In this document: positions 24,576 through 38,109 of the stretch, piece after piece
Position numbering within the stretch: position 1 is the first letter of the stretch
Layout: each line of letters opens with the position of its first letter
Assembly: GCA_029961685.1 (NCBI GenBank)
Contig: JARWKL010000008.1
Location: forward strand, 14,975,981-15,039,980
Length of the DNA stretch: 64,000 nt
DNA from: Aristolochia californica
Taxonomy: Eukaryota > Streptophyta > Magnoliopsida > Piperales > Aristolochiaceae
Direction of reading: 5' to 3'
Translations under genes and position numbers: made by a program
The notes under the pieces: generated by a model
Seen by the model: the letters and a program-made list of their open reading frames with translations, nothing else
Databases searched by the model: none
What the model was told of the DNA's origin: nothing

Positions 24576-27500
24576 TACACATGTTCTAAAAAATGGAAAT
24601 GCATGCTTGAAACAGGTTAAAGATGCAAATGACCTTTCGATCCAAACCTTTTAAAGTAAATAACATTAAATTCTCATGTGAACGTGAGGTCGAATATTTA
24701 CCCGAGTGAAAAAAGACATTATTGTTCCCATTTACAAAAAGCTGACCTTACGATCATTGATGATTGTAAAGAGATTTATCTTGCAAAATGTGCTACATTT
24801 TTTTACGGAATGACTTACGGATTGGGAGTTAATAGTCTGTTAAAAATCCCTCGCCTCCCCCTTTCCCCTACGATTGCAAAAATCTATATATAAGAACTAA
24901 AAAGTTTTACAATCCCTAATAATTACAGACACTTTTTTGAATTATCACTCTCTACATTTGGGCATTGTGCATTTCCATTTTAGATGTATACTTTTTTTTC
25001 TTATATCAAAACTCGAGTTTTAACTTTCCCTTCATCTCATAAAAAAAAAGAGATAAAAGGCAAATAGATCTCAACAAAATGAAAATTTTCAAGTTTATGT
25101 ATGGAAAAAATTTCAAGCAATAACAAATATAAGTAAAGAAAATTTATTGACACACCATTAATCAACACAAGAATTTTGTTATCATAGTTTGGGAAATTCC
25201 ACTAGTTCAACCCTAATAGCTTGGAATTTTATAAGAAAGAGATTTTTCTAGACATGTTTTAAAAAATTGAAATGCAAGCTGGAAACATGTTAAAGATGCA
25301 AATGACCTATGGATCCAAACCATATAAAGAGAATAACATTAAATTCTCAAGTGAACGTGTGGTGGGATATTTACCATAGTCAAACAAGCCATTATTTTTC
25401 CCTTTAAAAAAAGCTGACATTACGATCATAGATGATTGTAAAGTGATTTATCATGTGTAACGGGCTATATTTTTGTAAGAAATGTCCTATGGATTGGGAG
25501 TCAACACTCGGTTAAAAATCCCCCGCCTCTCCCTTTTCCCGACGATTGCAAAACCTGATATATTAAAACTAAAAGGAGTTTACAATCCCTAAAAATTATA
25601 GAAAAATTTTGGAATTATTATTCTCGACATTTGTACATTGTGCATTTCCATTTTAGATGAGTACATTTTTTTCTTATATCAAAACTTGAGTTTTCACTTT
25701 CCCTTCATCTCGTAAAAAAAAGAGATAAAAGGGAAATAGATCACAACAAAATGAAAATTTTAGACTTTATGTATGGAAAAAATTTAAAAAATAAAAAATG
25801 TTAGTAAAGAAAATTTATTCACACACCACAAATGAGCACAAAAGTTTTGTTATCCAAGTTTGGGAAATTCCACTAGTTCAACCCTAATAGCTTGGAATTT
25901 TATAAGAAAGATAATTTTCTACACATGTCTTAAAAAATGGATATGCATGCTTGAAACATGTTAAAGATGCAAATGACCTATGGATCCAAAACTTTTAACT
26001 AGAATAACATTAAATTCTCAAGTGAACGTGCGGTGGGATATTTACCCGAGTCAAATAAGTCATTATTTTGCCTATTTACAAAAAGCTGACCTAACGATCA
26101 TAGATGATTGTAAATAGATTTATCATGTGTGAAGAACTACATTTTTGTAAGGAATGAATTATGGATTGGGAGTCAACAGTTAGTTAAAAATCTCTCGCTT
26201 CCCCTTTTTCCTGACGATTGCAAAATCTGTTATGTAAGAACTAAAAAGAGTTTACATTACCTAAAAATTACAGACACTTTTTGGAATTATCACTCTCTAC
26301 ATTTGTGCACTGTGCATTTCCATTTTAGATGTGTACTTTTTTTTCTTAAATATAAACTTGACTTTTCACTTTCCCTTCATCTCTTAAACAAAAAAAGAGA
26401 TAAAAGGCAAATAGATCACAACAAAATGAAAATTTTAGAGTTTATGTATGGAAAAAATTTATAGCAATAAAAAATGTAAGTAAAGAAAATTTATTAATAC
26501 ACCACAAATGAACACAACAGTTTTGTTATCCTAGTTTGGGAAATTCCACTAGTTCAACCCTAATAGCTTGGAATTTTATAAGGAGTAGACTTTTCTGCAC
26601 ATCCTTTAAAAAAAGGAAATACATGCTTGAAACATGTTAAAGATGCAAATGACCTATGGATCCAAACCTTTTAAAGAGGATAACATTAAATTCTCAAGTG
26701 AACGTGTGGTGGGATATTTACTCGAGTCAGACAAGCCATTATTTTGCCTATTTACAAAAAGCTGACCTAAATATCATAGATGATTGTAAAGTGATTTATC
26801 ATTCCTAACGAGCTATATTTTTGTAAAGAATGACTTGTGGATTGGCAGTTAACTCTCAATAAAAAATCCCCTGCCTCACCCTTTTCCCGACGATTGCAAA
26901 ACCTAATAAATAAAAACAAAATAGAGTTTACAATCCCAACAAAATACATGCCCTTTTTTGGAATTATCACTCCCTACATTTTTACGTTGTGCATTTCCAT
27001 TTTAGATGTTTACTTTTTTTCCTTAAATGAAAACTTGAATTTTCACTTTCCCTTCATTTCATAAAAAAAAAGAGATAAAAGGCAAATAGATTACGGAAAA
27101 ATGAAAATTTTAGAGTTTATGTATGGAAAAAATTTTAGGCAATGACAAATGTAAGTTAAAAAAATTTATTCACACACCACAAATGATTACAAAAGTTTTA
27201 ATATCCAAGTTTGGGAAACTCCACTAGTTCAACCCTAATAGCTTTGAATTTATAAGAAAAAGACTTTCTACACATGTTTTAAAAAATGGATATGCAAAAT
27301 TGGCACATGTTAAAGATGCAAATGACCAATGGATCCAAACCTTTTAAGGAGAATAACATTAAATTCTTAAGAGAACGTGCGGTGGGATATTTACCAGAAT
27401 CAAACAAGCCATTATTTAGTCCATTTACAAAAGGCTGACCTAACGATCATAGATTATTCTAAAGTGATTTACCTTGCGCAATGGTCTATATTTTTGTAAG

Positions 27501-30500
27501 GAATGACCAATGGTTTGGAAGTCAACACTCGGTTAAAAATCCCCCTCCAGCCCCTTTTCCCGACGAGTGCAAAACCGGATATATAAAAACTAAAAAGAGT
27601 TTGAAATCCCTAAAAATTACAAACACTTTTTGGAATTATCACTCTCTACATTTGTGCATTGTGTATTTGCATTTTTTATGAGTACTTTTTTTCTTAAATC
27701 AAAACTTGAGTTTTCACTTTCCATTCATCTCGTAAACAAAAAAAGAGATAAAAGGCAAATAGATCACAACAAAATGAAAATTTTAGAGTTTATGTATGGA
27801 AAAAATTTAAATTAATAAAAAATGTAAGTAAAGAAAATTTATTCACACACAAAAAAAGAACACAAAAGTTTTGTTATCCAAGTTTGGGAAATTCCACTAG
27901 TTCAACCCTAATAGCTTGGGATTTTAAAAGAAAGAGATTTTTCTACACATGTTTAAAAAAATGGATATGCATGCATGAAACATGTAAAAGATGCAAATGA
28001 CCTATGGATCCAAATCTTTTAAAGAGAATAACATTAAATTCTAAAGAGAACGTGTGATATTTATCCGAGTCAAACAAGCCATTATTTTGCCTATTTGCAA
28101 AAAAGCTGAACTAACGATCATAGATGATTATAAAGTGATTTATCATGCATAAAGGGCTATATTTTTGTAAGGAATGACTTATGGATTGGGAGTCAACACT
28201 CGGTTAAAAATCCCTTGCCTCCCCTTTTTCTTGATGATTGCAAAACCTAAGATTTAAAAACTATAAAGAGTTACAATCTATGAAAATTACAGACACTTTT
28301 TGGAATTATCACTCCCTACATTTGTGCTTTGTGCATTTCCATTTTAGATTTGTACTTTTTTTCTTAATCAAAACTTGAGTTGTCACGTTCCCTTCATCTC
28401 ATAAACAAAAAAAGAGATAAAAGGCAAATAGATCACAACAAAATGAAAATTTTACAGTTTATGTATGGAAAAAATTTAAAGCAATAACAAATGTAAGTAA
28501 AGAAAATTTATTGACACACCACAAATGAACAATAAATTTTTTTATCATATTTTTGGAAATTCCACTAGTTCAACCCTAATAGCTTCGAATTTTATAAGAA
28601 AAAGATTTTTCTACACATGTTTTAAAAAATGGAAATGCATGCTTGAAACATGTTAAAGATGCAAATGACCTATGGATCCAAACCATTTAAAGAGAATAAC
28701 ATTAAATTCTTAAGTGAACATGTGGTGGGATATTTACCATAGTCAAACAAGCCATTATTTTACCCCTTTACAAAAGGCTGACCTAACGATCATAGATGAT
28801 TGTAAAGTGATTTATCATGTGTAACGGGCTATATTTTTGTAAGGAATGACCTATGGATTGGGAGTCAACACTCGGTTAAAAATCCCCTGCCTCCCCCTTT
28901 TCCCGATGATTTCAAAAACGGATATATAAACACTAAAAAGAGTTTACAATCCCTAAAAATTACTGACACTTTTTGGAATTATCACTCTCTAGATTTGTGC
29001 ATCGTGCATTTCCATTTTAGATGTGTACTTTTTTTTCTTAAATCAAAACTTGAGTTTTCACTTTCCCTTCATCTAGTAAACAAAAAAAGAGATAAAAGGC
29101 AAATAGATCGCAACAAAATGAAAATTTTAGAGTTTATGTATGGAAAAAATTTAAAGCAATAAAAAATGTAAGTAAAGAAAATATATTGACACTGAACACA
29201 AAAGTTTTGTTATCCTAGTTCGGGAAATTCCACTAGTTCTACCCTAATAGTTTGGAATTTTATAAGAAAGAAACTTTTCTACACATGTTTTAAAAAATGG
29301 AAATGCATGCTTGAAACATGTTAAAGATGCAAATGACCAATGGATCCAAACCTTTTAAACAGACTAATATTAAATTCTCAACTAAACGTGCGGTCGGATA
29401 TTTACCCGAGTCAAACAAGCGATTATTTTGCCCATTTAAAAAAAGTAGACCTAACGATCATAGATTATTATAAAGTGATTTATCATGCGTAATCGGCTAT
29501 ATTTCATGAAGAACGACGTATGGATAGGGAGTCAACACTCGGTTAAAAATCCCCCGCCTCGCCCTTTTCCCTTTGATTGCAAAAGCTGACATATAAAAAC
29601 TAAAAAGAGTTTACAATCCCTAAAAATTTCGGACTACATTCTGGAATTATCACTCTCTACATTTGTCCATCATGCATTTCCATTTTAGATGTATACTTTT
29701 TTCTTAAATCAGAACTTGAGTTTTCACTTTCCCTTCATCTTGTAAACAAAAAAAAAAAAAAAAAAAAAGATAAAAGGCAAATAGATCACAACAAAAAGTA
29801 AATTTTAGAGTTTAGGTATGGAAAAAATTTAAACCAATAAAAAAATGTAAGTAATGAAAATTTATTCACACACCACAAATGTACAAAAAAAAAAATTTTA
29901 TCCAAGTTTCGAAAATTCCACTAGTTTAACCCTAATAGCTTGGAATTTTATAAGGGAGAGATTTTTCTACACATGTTTTAAAATATGAAAATGCTTGCTT
30001 AAAACAGGTTAAATATCCAAATGGCCTATGGATCGAAACCTTTTAAAGAGAATAACATTAAATTCTTAAGTGAACGTGCGGTGGGATATTTACCCGACTA
30101 AAACAAACCATTATTTTGCCCATTTACAAAAAGTTGACCAAACGATCATAGATGATTGTAAAGTGATTAATCATGTGTAACGGGATATATTTTTTTAAGG
30201 AATGATTTAAGTAAAGGGAGTCAACACTAGGTTAAAAATCCCCCACCTCCCCCTTTTCCCGATGATTGCAAAACTTAATATATAAAAACTAAAAAGAGTT
30301 TACAATCCCTAAAAATTACAGACAATTTTTGGAATTATCACTCCCTACATTTGTGCGTTGTGCATTTCCATTTTAGATGTTTACTTTTTTTTCTTAAATC
30401 AAAACTTGTGTTTTCACTAAAGAGATAAAAGGCAAATATATCACAACAAAATGAAAATTTTAGTGTTTATGTATGGAAAAAATTTAAAGCAATAACAAAT

Positions 30501-30882
30501 GTATGTGAAGAAAATTTATTTACACACCACAAATGATTACAAAAGTTTTGTTATCCAAGTTTGGGAAAGTCCACTAGTTCAACCCTAATAGCTTGAATTT
30601 TATAAGAAAGAGACTTTTCTACACATGTTTTTAAAAATGGATATGCATGCTCGAAACATGATAAAGATGCAATTGTCCTGTGGATCCAAACCTTTTAAAG
30701 AGAATAATATTTAATTCTCAAGTGAACGTGCGGTGGGATATTTACCCGAGTAAAATGAGCCATTATTTTTCCTATTTACAAAAAGCTGACCTAACGATCA
30801 TAGATAATTGTAAAGTGATTTATCGTGTGTAACAGGCTATGTTTTTATAAGGAATGACTTATGGATTGGGAGTCAACACTCG

Positions 30883-30936
30883 GTTAAAAATCCCTTGGCT
30901 CCCCCTTCAGTTAAAAATCCCTTGGCTTCCCCTTTT
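30883..30936 (+). repeat. 27 bp tandem duplication across the C-rich box
   Basis: GTTAAAAATCCCTTGGCT plus the following pyrimidine run is repeated directly, at 30883-30909 and from 30910. Confidence 0.9.
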
Positions 30937-33900
30937 CTCGATGATGGCAAAATCTGATATATAAGAACTAAAAAGAGTTTACAATACCAAAAAATTACAG
31001 AAACTTTTTTGAATTATCACTCTCTACATTTGTGTGTCGTGCATTTCCATTTTAGATGTGTACTTTTTTTTTCTTAAATTAAAACTTGAGTTTTCACTTT
31101 CCCTTCATCTTGTAAACAAAAAAAAGATAAAAGCCAAATAGATCACAACAAAATGAAAATTTTAGAGTTTATGTATGGAAAAAATTTAAAGCAATAAAAA
31201 TGTAATTAATGAAAATTTATTGACACATCACAAATGAACACAAAAGTTTTGTTATCCTAGTTTGGGAAATTCTACTAGATCAACCATAATAGGTTGGAAT
31301 TTTATAAGAAAGAGACTTTTCTACACATGTTTTATAAAAAGGAAATGCATGTTTGAAACATGTTAAAGATGTAAATGACCTACGGATCCAAACCTTTTAT
31401 AGAGAATAACATTAAATTCTCAAGTGAACGTGCGGTTGGATATTTACCCGAGTCAAACAAGCCATTATTTTGCCCATTTACAAAAGCAGACCTACCGATC
31501 GTAGATGATTATAAAGTGATTTATCATGCGTAACGAGCTATATTTTTTTAAGGAAAGACTATGGATTGGGAGTCAAGACTCGGTTAAAAATCCCCCGCCT
31601 CCCCCTTTTCCATTCAATGGCAAAACTTGATATATAAAAACTAAAAAGAGTTTACAATCCCTAAAAATTACAGACCTTTTTTGGAATGATCGCTCTTTAA
31701 ATTTGTGCATCATTCATTTCTATTTTAGATGTATTTTTTTCTTAAATCAAAACTAGAGTTTTCACTTTCCCTTCATCTCGTAAAGAAAAAAAAAGATAAA
31801 AGGCAAATCGATCACAACAAAAAGAAAATTTTAGAGTTTAGGTATGGAAAAAATTTAAAGCAATAACAAATGTAAGTAATGAAAATTTATTCACACACCA
31901 CAAATGAACACAAAAGTTTTGTTATCCAAGTTTTGGAAATTCCACTAGTTCAACCCTAATAGCTTGGAGTTTTATAAGAAAGAGAATTTTCTACACATGT
32001 TTTAAAAAATGGAAATGCATGCTTGAAACAGGTTAAAGATGCAAATGTCCAATGGATCTAAGCCTTTTAAAGAGAATAACATTAAATTCTCAAGTGAACG
32101 TGCAGTGGGATATTTACCCGAGTCAAACAAGCCATAATTTTGCCCATTTACAAAAATAGACCAAAATGTCATAGAGGATTGTAAAGTGATTTATCATGCT
32201 TAACGGGCTATATTTTTGTAATGAATGACCTATGGATTGGGAGTCAATACTTGGTTAAAAATCCCCCCTCCCCCTTTTCCAGATGATTGCAAAACCTGAT
32301 ATATAAAAACTAAAAAGAGTTTACAATCCCTAAAAATTACATACACTTTTTGGAATTATCACTCTCTACATTTGTGCGTTGTGTTTTTCTGCTTTAGCTG
32401 CGTACTTTTCTTTCTTAAATCAAAACTTGAATTTTAACTTTCCCTTCATCTTGTAAACAAAAAAAGAGATAAAAGGAAAATAGATCACAACAAAATGAAA
32501 ATTTTAGAGTTTATGCATGGAAAAAATTTTAAGCAATAAAAAATGTAAGTAAAGAAAATTAATTGACACACCACAAATGAACATAAAAGTTTTGTTATCC
32601 TAGTTTGGGAAATTCCACTAGTTGAACCCTAATAGCTTGGAATTTTATAAGAAAGAGATTTTTCTACACATGTTTTAAAAAATGGAAATGCATGCTTAAA
32701 ACATGTTAAAGATGAAAATGACCTATGGATCCAAACCATTTAAAGAGAATAACATTAAATTCTCAAGTGAACATGCGGTGGGATATTTACCAGAGTCAAA
32801 CAAGCTATTATTTTGGCCATTTAATAAAAGCTGACTTAACGTTCGTAGATATTTTAAAGTTATTTATCATGCGTAATGGGATATATTTTTGTAAGGAATG
32901 ACTTATGGATTGGGAGTCAACATTCGGTTAAAAATCCCCCACCACCCCCTCTTCCCCACGATTGAAAAACTTGATAGATAAAAACTAAAAAGAGTTTACA
33001 ATCCCTAAAAATTACAGACACTTTTAGGAATTATCACTCTCTAAATTTGTGCGTTGTGCATTTCCCTTTTAGACGTGTACCTTTTTTTCTTAAATCAAAA
33101 TTTGAGTTTTCACTTTCCATTCATCTCGTAAACAAAAAAAGAGATAAAAGTCAAAAAGATCACAACAAAAAGAAAATTTTAGAGTTTAGGTATGGAAAAA
33201 ATTTAAAGCAATAACAAATGTAAGTAAAGTAAATTTATTCACACACCACAAATGAACACAAAAGTTTTGTTATCCAAGTTTGTGAAATTCCAATAGTTCA
33301 ACACTATTTGGTTTTAATTTTATAAGAAAGAGATTTTTCTACACTTGTTTTAAAAAATGGATAAGCATGCTTGACACATTTTAAATATGCAAATTACCTA
33401 TGGATCCAAACCTTTTGAAGAGAATAACATTAAATTCTCAAGTGATGGAGTGGTGGGATATTTACCCGAGTCAAACAAGCCATTATTTTGCGCATTTTCA
33501 AAAAATTGACCTTACGATCATAGAAGATTATAAAGTGATTTATCATGCGTAACGGGCTATAATTTTGTAAAGAATGACTTATGGATTGGGAGTCAACACT
33601 TAGGTAAAAGTCCCCCTTTTCTGATTGTAAAACCTGATATATAAAAACTAAAAAGAGTTTACAATCCCTAAAAATTACAGACACTTTTTGGAATTATATC
33701 TCTCTATATTTGTGCATTGTGCATTTCCATTTTAGATGAACACTTTTTTCTTAAATCAAAACTTGAGTTTTCACTTTCCCTTCATTTTGTAGACAAAAAA
33801 AAGAGATAAAAGGCAAATCACAACAAAATAAAAATTTTAGAGTTTATGTATGGCAAGAATTTAAAGCAATAACAAATGTAAGTAAAGAAAATTTGTTCAC

Positions 33901-34082
33901 ACACCAAAAATGAACAAAAAGGTTTTGTTTCCAAAGTTTTGGAAATTCCACTTATTCAACCCTAATAGGTCAGAATTTTAAAAGAAAGAGATTTTTCTAC
34001 TCATGTTTTAAAAAAGGATATGCATTCTTGAAACATGTTAAAGATGGAAATGACCTATGGATCCAAACCTTTTAAAGAGAAT

Positions 34083-34111
34083 TGGGGGAGGCGGGGGATA
34101 TTTACCTGAGT
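34083..34111. other. Head-to-head orientation switch of the satellite B array
   Basis: Left of here every monomer is plus, and right of here every monomer is minus. Plus-strand sequence runs normally to CCTTTTAAAGAGAAT at 34082. Minus-oriented sequence starts at GGGGGAGGCGGGGG (34084) and continues as TGTTCACTCCCAATCC. Between them, 34095-34111 reads GGGATATTTACCTGAGT. That is the plus-strand form of a word whose diverged inverted partner (GGGATTTTTAACTGAGT type) belongs at this place on the minus strand. About 30 bp of the plus monomer, between the AATAAC block and GCGGTGGGAT, is missing. Confidence 0.92.
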
Positions 34112-37100
34112 GTTCACTCCCAATCCATAAGTCATTCCTTACAAAAATATAGCTCGTTACGTATGATAAATCACTTTACAATCATCTATGATCGTTAGGT
34201 CAACTTTTTGTAAATGGGCAAAATAATGGCTTGTTTGTCTCGGGTAAATATCCCACCTCATATTCACTTGAGAGTCTAATGTTATTCTCTTTAAAAGGTT
34301 TGGATCCATAGGTCATTTCCATCTTTAACATGTTTCAAGCATGCATATCCTTTTTTTAAAACATGTGTAGAAAAATCGCTTTATTATAAAATTCCAAAAT
34401 ATTAGGGTTGAACTAGTGGAATTTCCAAAACTTGGATAACAAAACTTTTGTGTTCATTTGTGGTGTGGGAATAAATTTTATTTACTTACATTACTTATTG
34501 CTTGAAATTCTTTCCATACATAAACTCAAAAAATTTAATTTCGTTGCGTTCTATTTTTGCCTTTTATCCCTTTTTTTGTTTACAAGATGAAGGGAAAGTG
34601 AAAACTCAAGTTTTGATTTAAGAAAACGTATACATCTAAAATGGAAATGCACAATGCACAAATGTTGAGAGAGATAATTCAAAAAGGTGTCTTTAATTTA
34701 TAGGGATTGTAAAATCTTTTTAGTTTTTATATATCAGGTTTTGCAATCCACGGGAAAAGGGGGAGACGGCGGATTTTTAACTGAGTGTTGACTCCCAATC
34801 AATAAGTCATTCCTTACAAAAATATAGCCCGTTACACATGATAAATTACATTACAATCATCTATGATCGTTAGGTCAACTTTTTTTAAAAGTTCAAAATA
34901 ATGGCGTGTTTGACTCGGGTAAATATCCCACCGCACGTTAACTTGAGAGTTCAATGTTATTCTCTTTAAAAGGTTTTGATCCATAGGTCATTTGCATCTA
35001 TAACATGTTTCAAGCATGCATATCCATTTTTTAAAACATGTGCAGAAAAATCACTATCTTATAAAATTCCAAGCAATTAGGGTTGAACTCGTGGAATTTC
35101 CAAAACTTGGATAACATAACTTTTGTATACATTTGTGGTGTGTGAATAAATTTTCTTACTTACATTTTTTTTTCTTTACAATATTTACTTACATAAAGTC
35201 TAAAATTTTTATTTTGTTGTGATCTATTTGCCTTTTATCTCTTTTTTTGTATACGAGATGAAGGGAAAGTGAAAACTCAAGTGTTGATTTAAGAAAAAAG
35301 TATACATCTAAAATGGAAATGCACAATGCACAAATGTAGAGAGAGATAATTCAGAAAAGTGTCTGTAATTTATAGGGATTGTAAACTCTTTTGAGTTTTT
35401 ATATATCAAATTTTGAAAACGTTGAAAAAGGGAGAGGCGGGGGATTTTTAACTAAGTGTTGACTCCCAATCAATAAGTCATTCCCTACAAAAATTCAAAC
35501 CATTATGAATGATAGATCACCTTACAATCATCTATGATTGTTAGGTAAGCTTATTGTAAATAGGAAAAATAATGACTTGTTTGACTCGGGCAAATATCCC
35601 ACCGCATGCTCACTGCAGAATTTAATGTTATTCTCTTTAAATGGTTTAGATCCATTGGTCATTTGCATCTTTAAGATGCATAGCCATTTTTTAAACATGT
35701 GTAGAAAATTTTGTTTCTTATAAAATTCCAAGATATTAGGGTTGAACTTGTGGAATTTCCCAAACTTGGATAACAAAACTTTTATGATCATTTGTGGTGT
35801 GTGAATAAATTTTCTTTACTTACATTTGTTCTTGCTTTAAATTCTTTCCATTCATAAACTCTAAAATTTTCATTTTGTTTTGATATATGTGTCTTTTATC
35901 TCTTTTTTTGTTTATGAGATGTAGGGAAAGTGAAAACACAAGTTTCAATTTCAGAAAAAGGTATTCCTCTGAAATTGAAATGCACAATGCACAAATGTAG
36001 AGAGGGATAATTCAAAAAAGTGTCTGTAATTTTAAGGGATTGCAAACTCTTTATAGTTTTTATATATCAGGTATCGCAATCATCGGGAAAAGGGGGAGGC
36101 AAGGGATTTTTAATTGAGTGTTGACACCAAATCCATAAGCCTTTCCTTACAAAAATATAGCCCGTTACGTATGATATATAACTTTACAATCATCTATGAC
36201 CGTTACCTCAACTTTTTTTAAGTGGGCAAAATAATGGTTTGTTTGACTTGGGTAAATATCCCACCGGACGTTCACTTGAGAATTTAATGTTATTCTCTTT
36301 AAAATTTTTGGATCCATAGGTCATTTGCATCTTGAACAAGTTTCAAGCATGCATATCCAATTTTTAAAACATGTGTAGAAAAATCTTTTTCTTTTAATAT
36401 TCCATGCTATTAGGGTTGAACTAATAGAATTTCCTAAACTTGGATAACAAAACTTTTGTGTTCATTTGTGGAGTGTGGATAAATTTTCTTTACTTAAATT
36501 TGTTATTGCATTAAATTATTTTCATACATAAACTCTAAAATTTTCATTTTGTTGTGATCTATTTGCATTTTATATCTTTTTTTGTTTACAAGATGAAGGG
36601 AAAGCGAAAACACAAGTTTTGATTTAAGAAAAAAATATACATCTAAAAAGGAAATGCACAATGCACCAATATAGAGAGAGATAATTCGAAAAACTGAATG
36701 TAATTGATAAGGATTGTTAACCCTTTTTAGTTTTTGTAATCGTCGAGAAAAGGGGGAGGCAGGTGAATTTTAATTGAGTGTTGACTCCCAATCCTTAAGT
36801 CATTCCTTACAAAAAATATTTCCCGTTATGCATGATAAATCACTTTACAATCATCTATAATTGTTAGGTAAGCTTTTTCTAAACGGGCAAAATAATGGCT
36901 TGTTTGACTCTGGTAAATATCCCTTCGTACGTTCACTTGAGAATTTTTTGTTATTCTCTTTAAAAGTATTGGATCCATAGGTTATTTTCATCATTAACAT
37001 GTTTCAAGCATGCATATCCATTTTTTAAAACTTGTTTAGAAAAATCGCTTTCTTATAAAATTCCAAGCTATTAGGTTTGAACTAGTGGAATTTCCCAAAC

Positions 37101-38109
37101 TTGGATAACAAAACTTTTGCCCTCATTTGTGGTGTGTGAATAAATTTTACTTCATTTAAATTTTTTATTGCTTTAAATTCTTTCCATACATAAACTCTAA
37201 AGTTTTCATTTTTTTGTGATCATTTTGCCTTTTATCCATTTTTTTTTTACGAGATGAAGGGAAAGTGAATACTCAAATTTTTATTTAAGAAAATAGTATA
37301 CATCTAAAATGGAAATGCACAATGCACAAATATATAGAGAGATAATTACTAAAAGTTTTTGTAAATTTTAGGGATTTTAAACAATTTTTAGTTTTTATAT
37401 GTCAGATTTTGCTATCGTCGGGAAAAGGGCAAGGCATGGGATTTTTAACTGAGTGTTGACTCCCAATCCATAAGTCATTCCTTAAAAAAATATAGCCCGT
37501 TATGCATGATAAATCACTTTACAATCATCTATGATCGTTAGGTCAGCTTTTTGTAAAAGTGCAATATAATGGCTTGTTTGACTCGAGTAAATATCCCACC
37601 GCACATACACTTGAGAATTTAATGTTATTCTCTTTAAAAATTTTGGATCCATAGGTCATTTGCATCTTTAACATCTTTCAAGCATTCATATCCATTTTTT
37701 CAAACATGTGTAGAAAAATCTCTTTCTTTTAAAATTCCAAGCAATTAGGGTTGAACTAGTGGAATTTCCATAACTTGCATAACAAAACTTTTGTGTTCAT
37801 TTGTGGTGTGTGAATAAACTTTCTTTACTTACATTTTTTATTGCTTTAAATTCTTTTAATGCATAAAATCTAAAATTTTCATTTTTTGTGATTTGTTTTG
37901 CCTTTTTTCTCTTTTTTTTTTTGCTTACGAGATGAAGGGAAAGTGAAAACTCATGTTTTGATTTAAAAAAAAGTATAAATCTAAAATGCAAATGCACAAT
38001 GCACAAATTTAGAGAGAGATAATTCCAAAAAGTTTCTGTAATTTTTAGGGATTGTAAACTCTTTTTAGTTTTTATATATCAGGTTTTGCAATCGTCGGGA
38101 AAAGGGGGA

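Larger units (their letters stand above)
5675..34082 (+). repeat. Satellite B, plus-oriented arm: ~43 monomers of ~672 bp
   Basis: The landmark GAGTCAACACTCGGTTAAAA recurs, with mutations, near 5733, 6400, 7084, 7752, 8400, 9076, 9333, 10017, 10688, 11362, 12038, 12733, 13405, 14079, 14760, 15455, 16056, 16736, 17407, 18094, 18755, 19406, 20079, 20762, 21433, 22108, 22866, 23541, 24198, 24826, 25502, 26171, 26847, 27519, 28193, 28866, 29535, 30220, 30871, 31575, 32241, 32917 and 33593. Typical spacing is 670-676 bp. In order, each monomer has a C-rich box, TGATATATAAAAACTAAAAA, GGAATTATCACTCTCTACA, an A-run near AACAAAAAAAGAGATAAAAG, ACACCACAAATGAACACAAA, TTCAACCCTAATAGC, ATGCATGCTTGAAACATG, CTATGGATCCAAACC, GTGGGATATTTACCCGAGTC and ATCATAGATGAT. 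No other element interrupts this arm. ORFs are short, inconsistent and chance products of the repeat. Confidence 0.96.
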
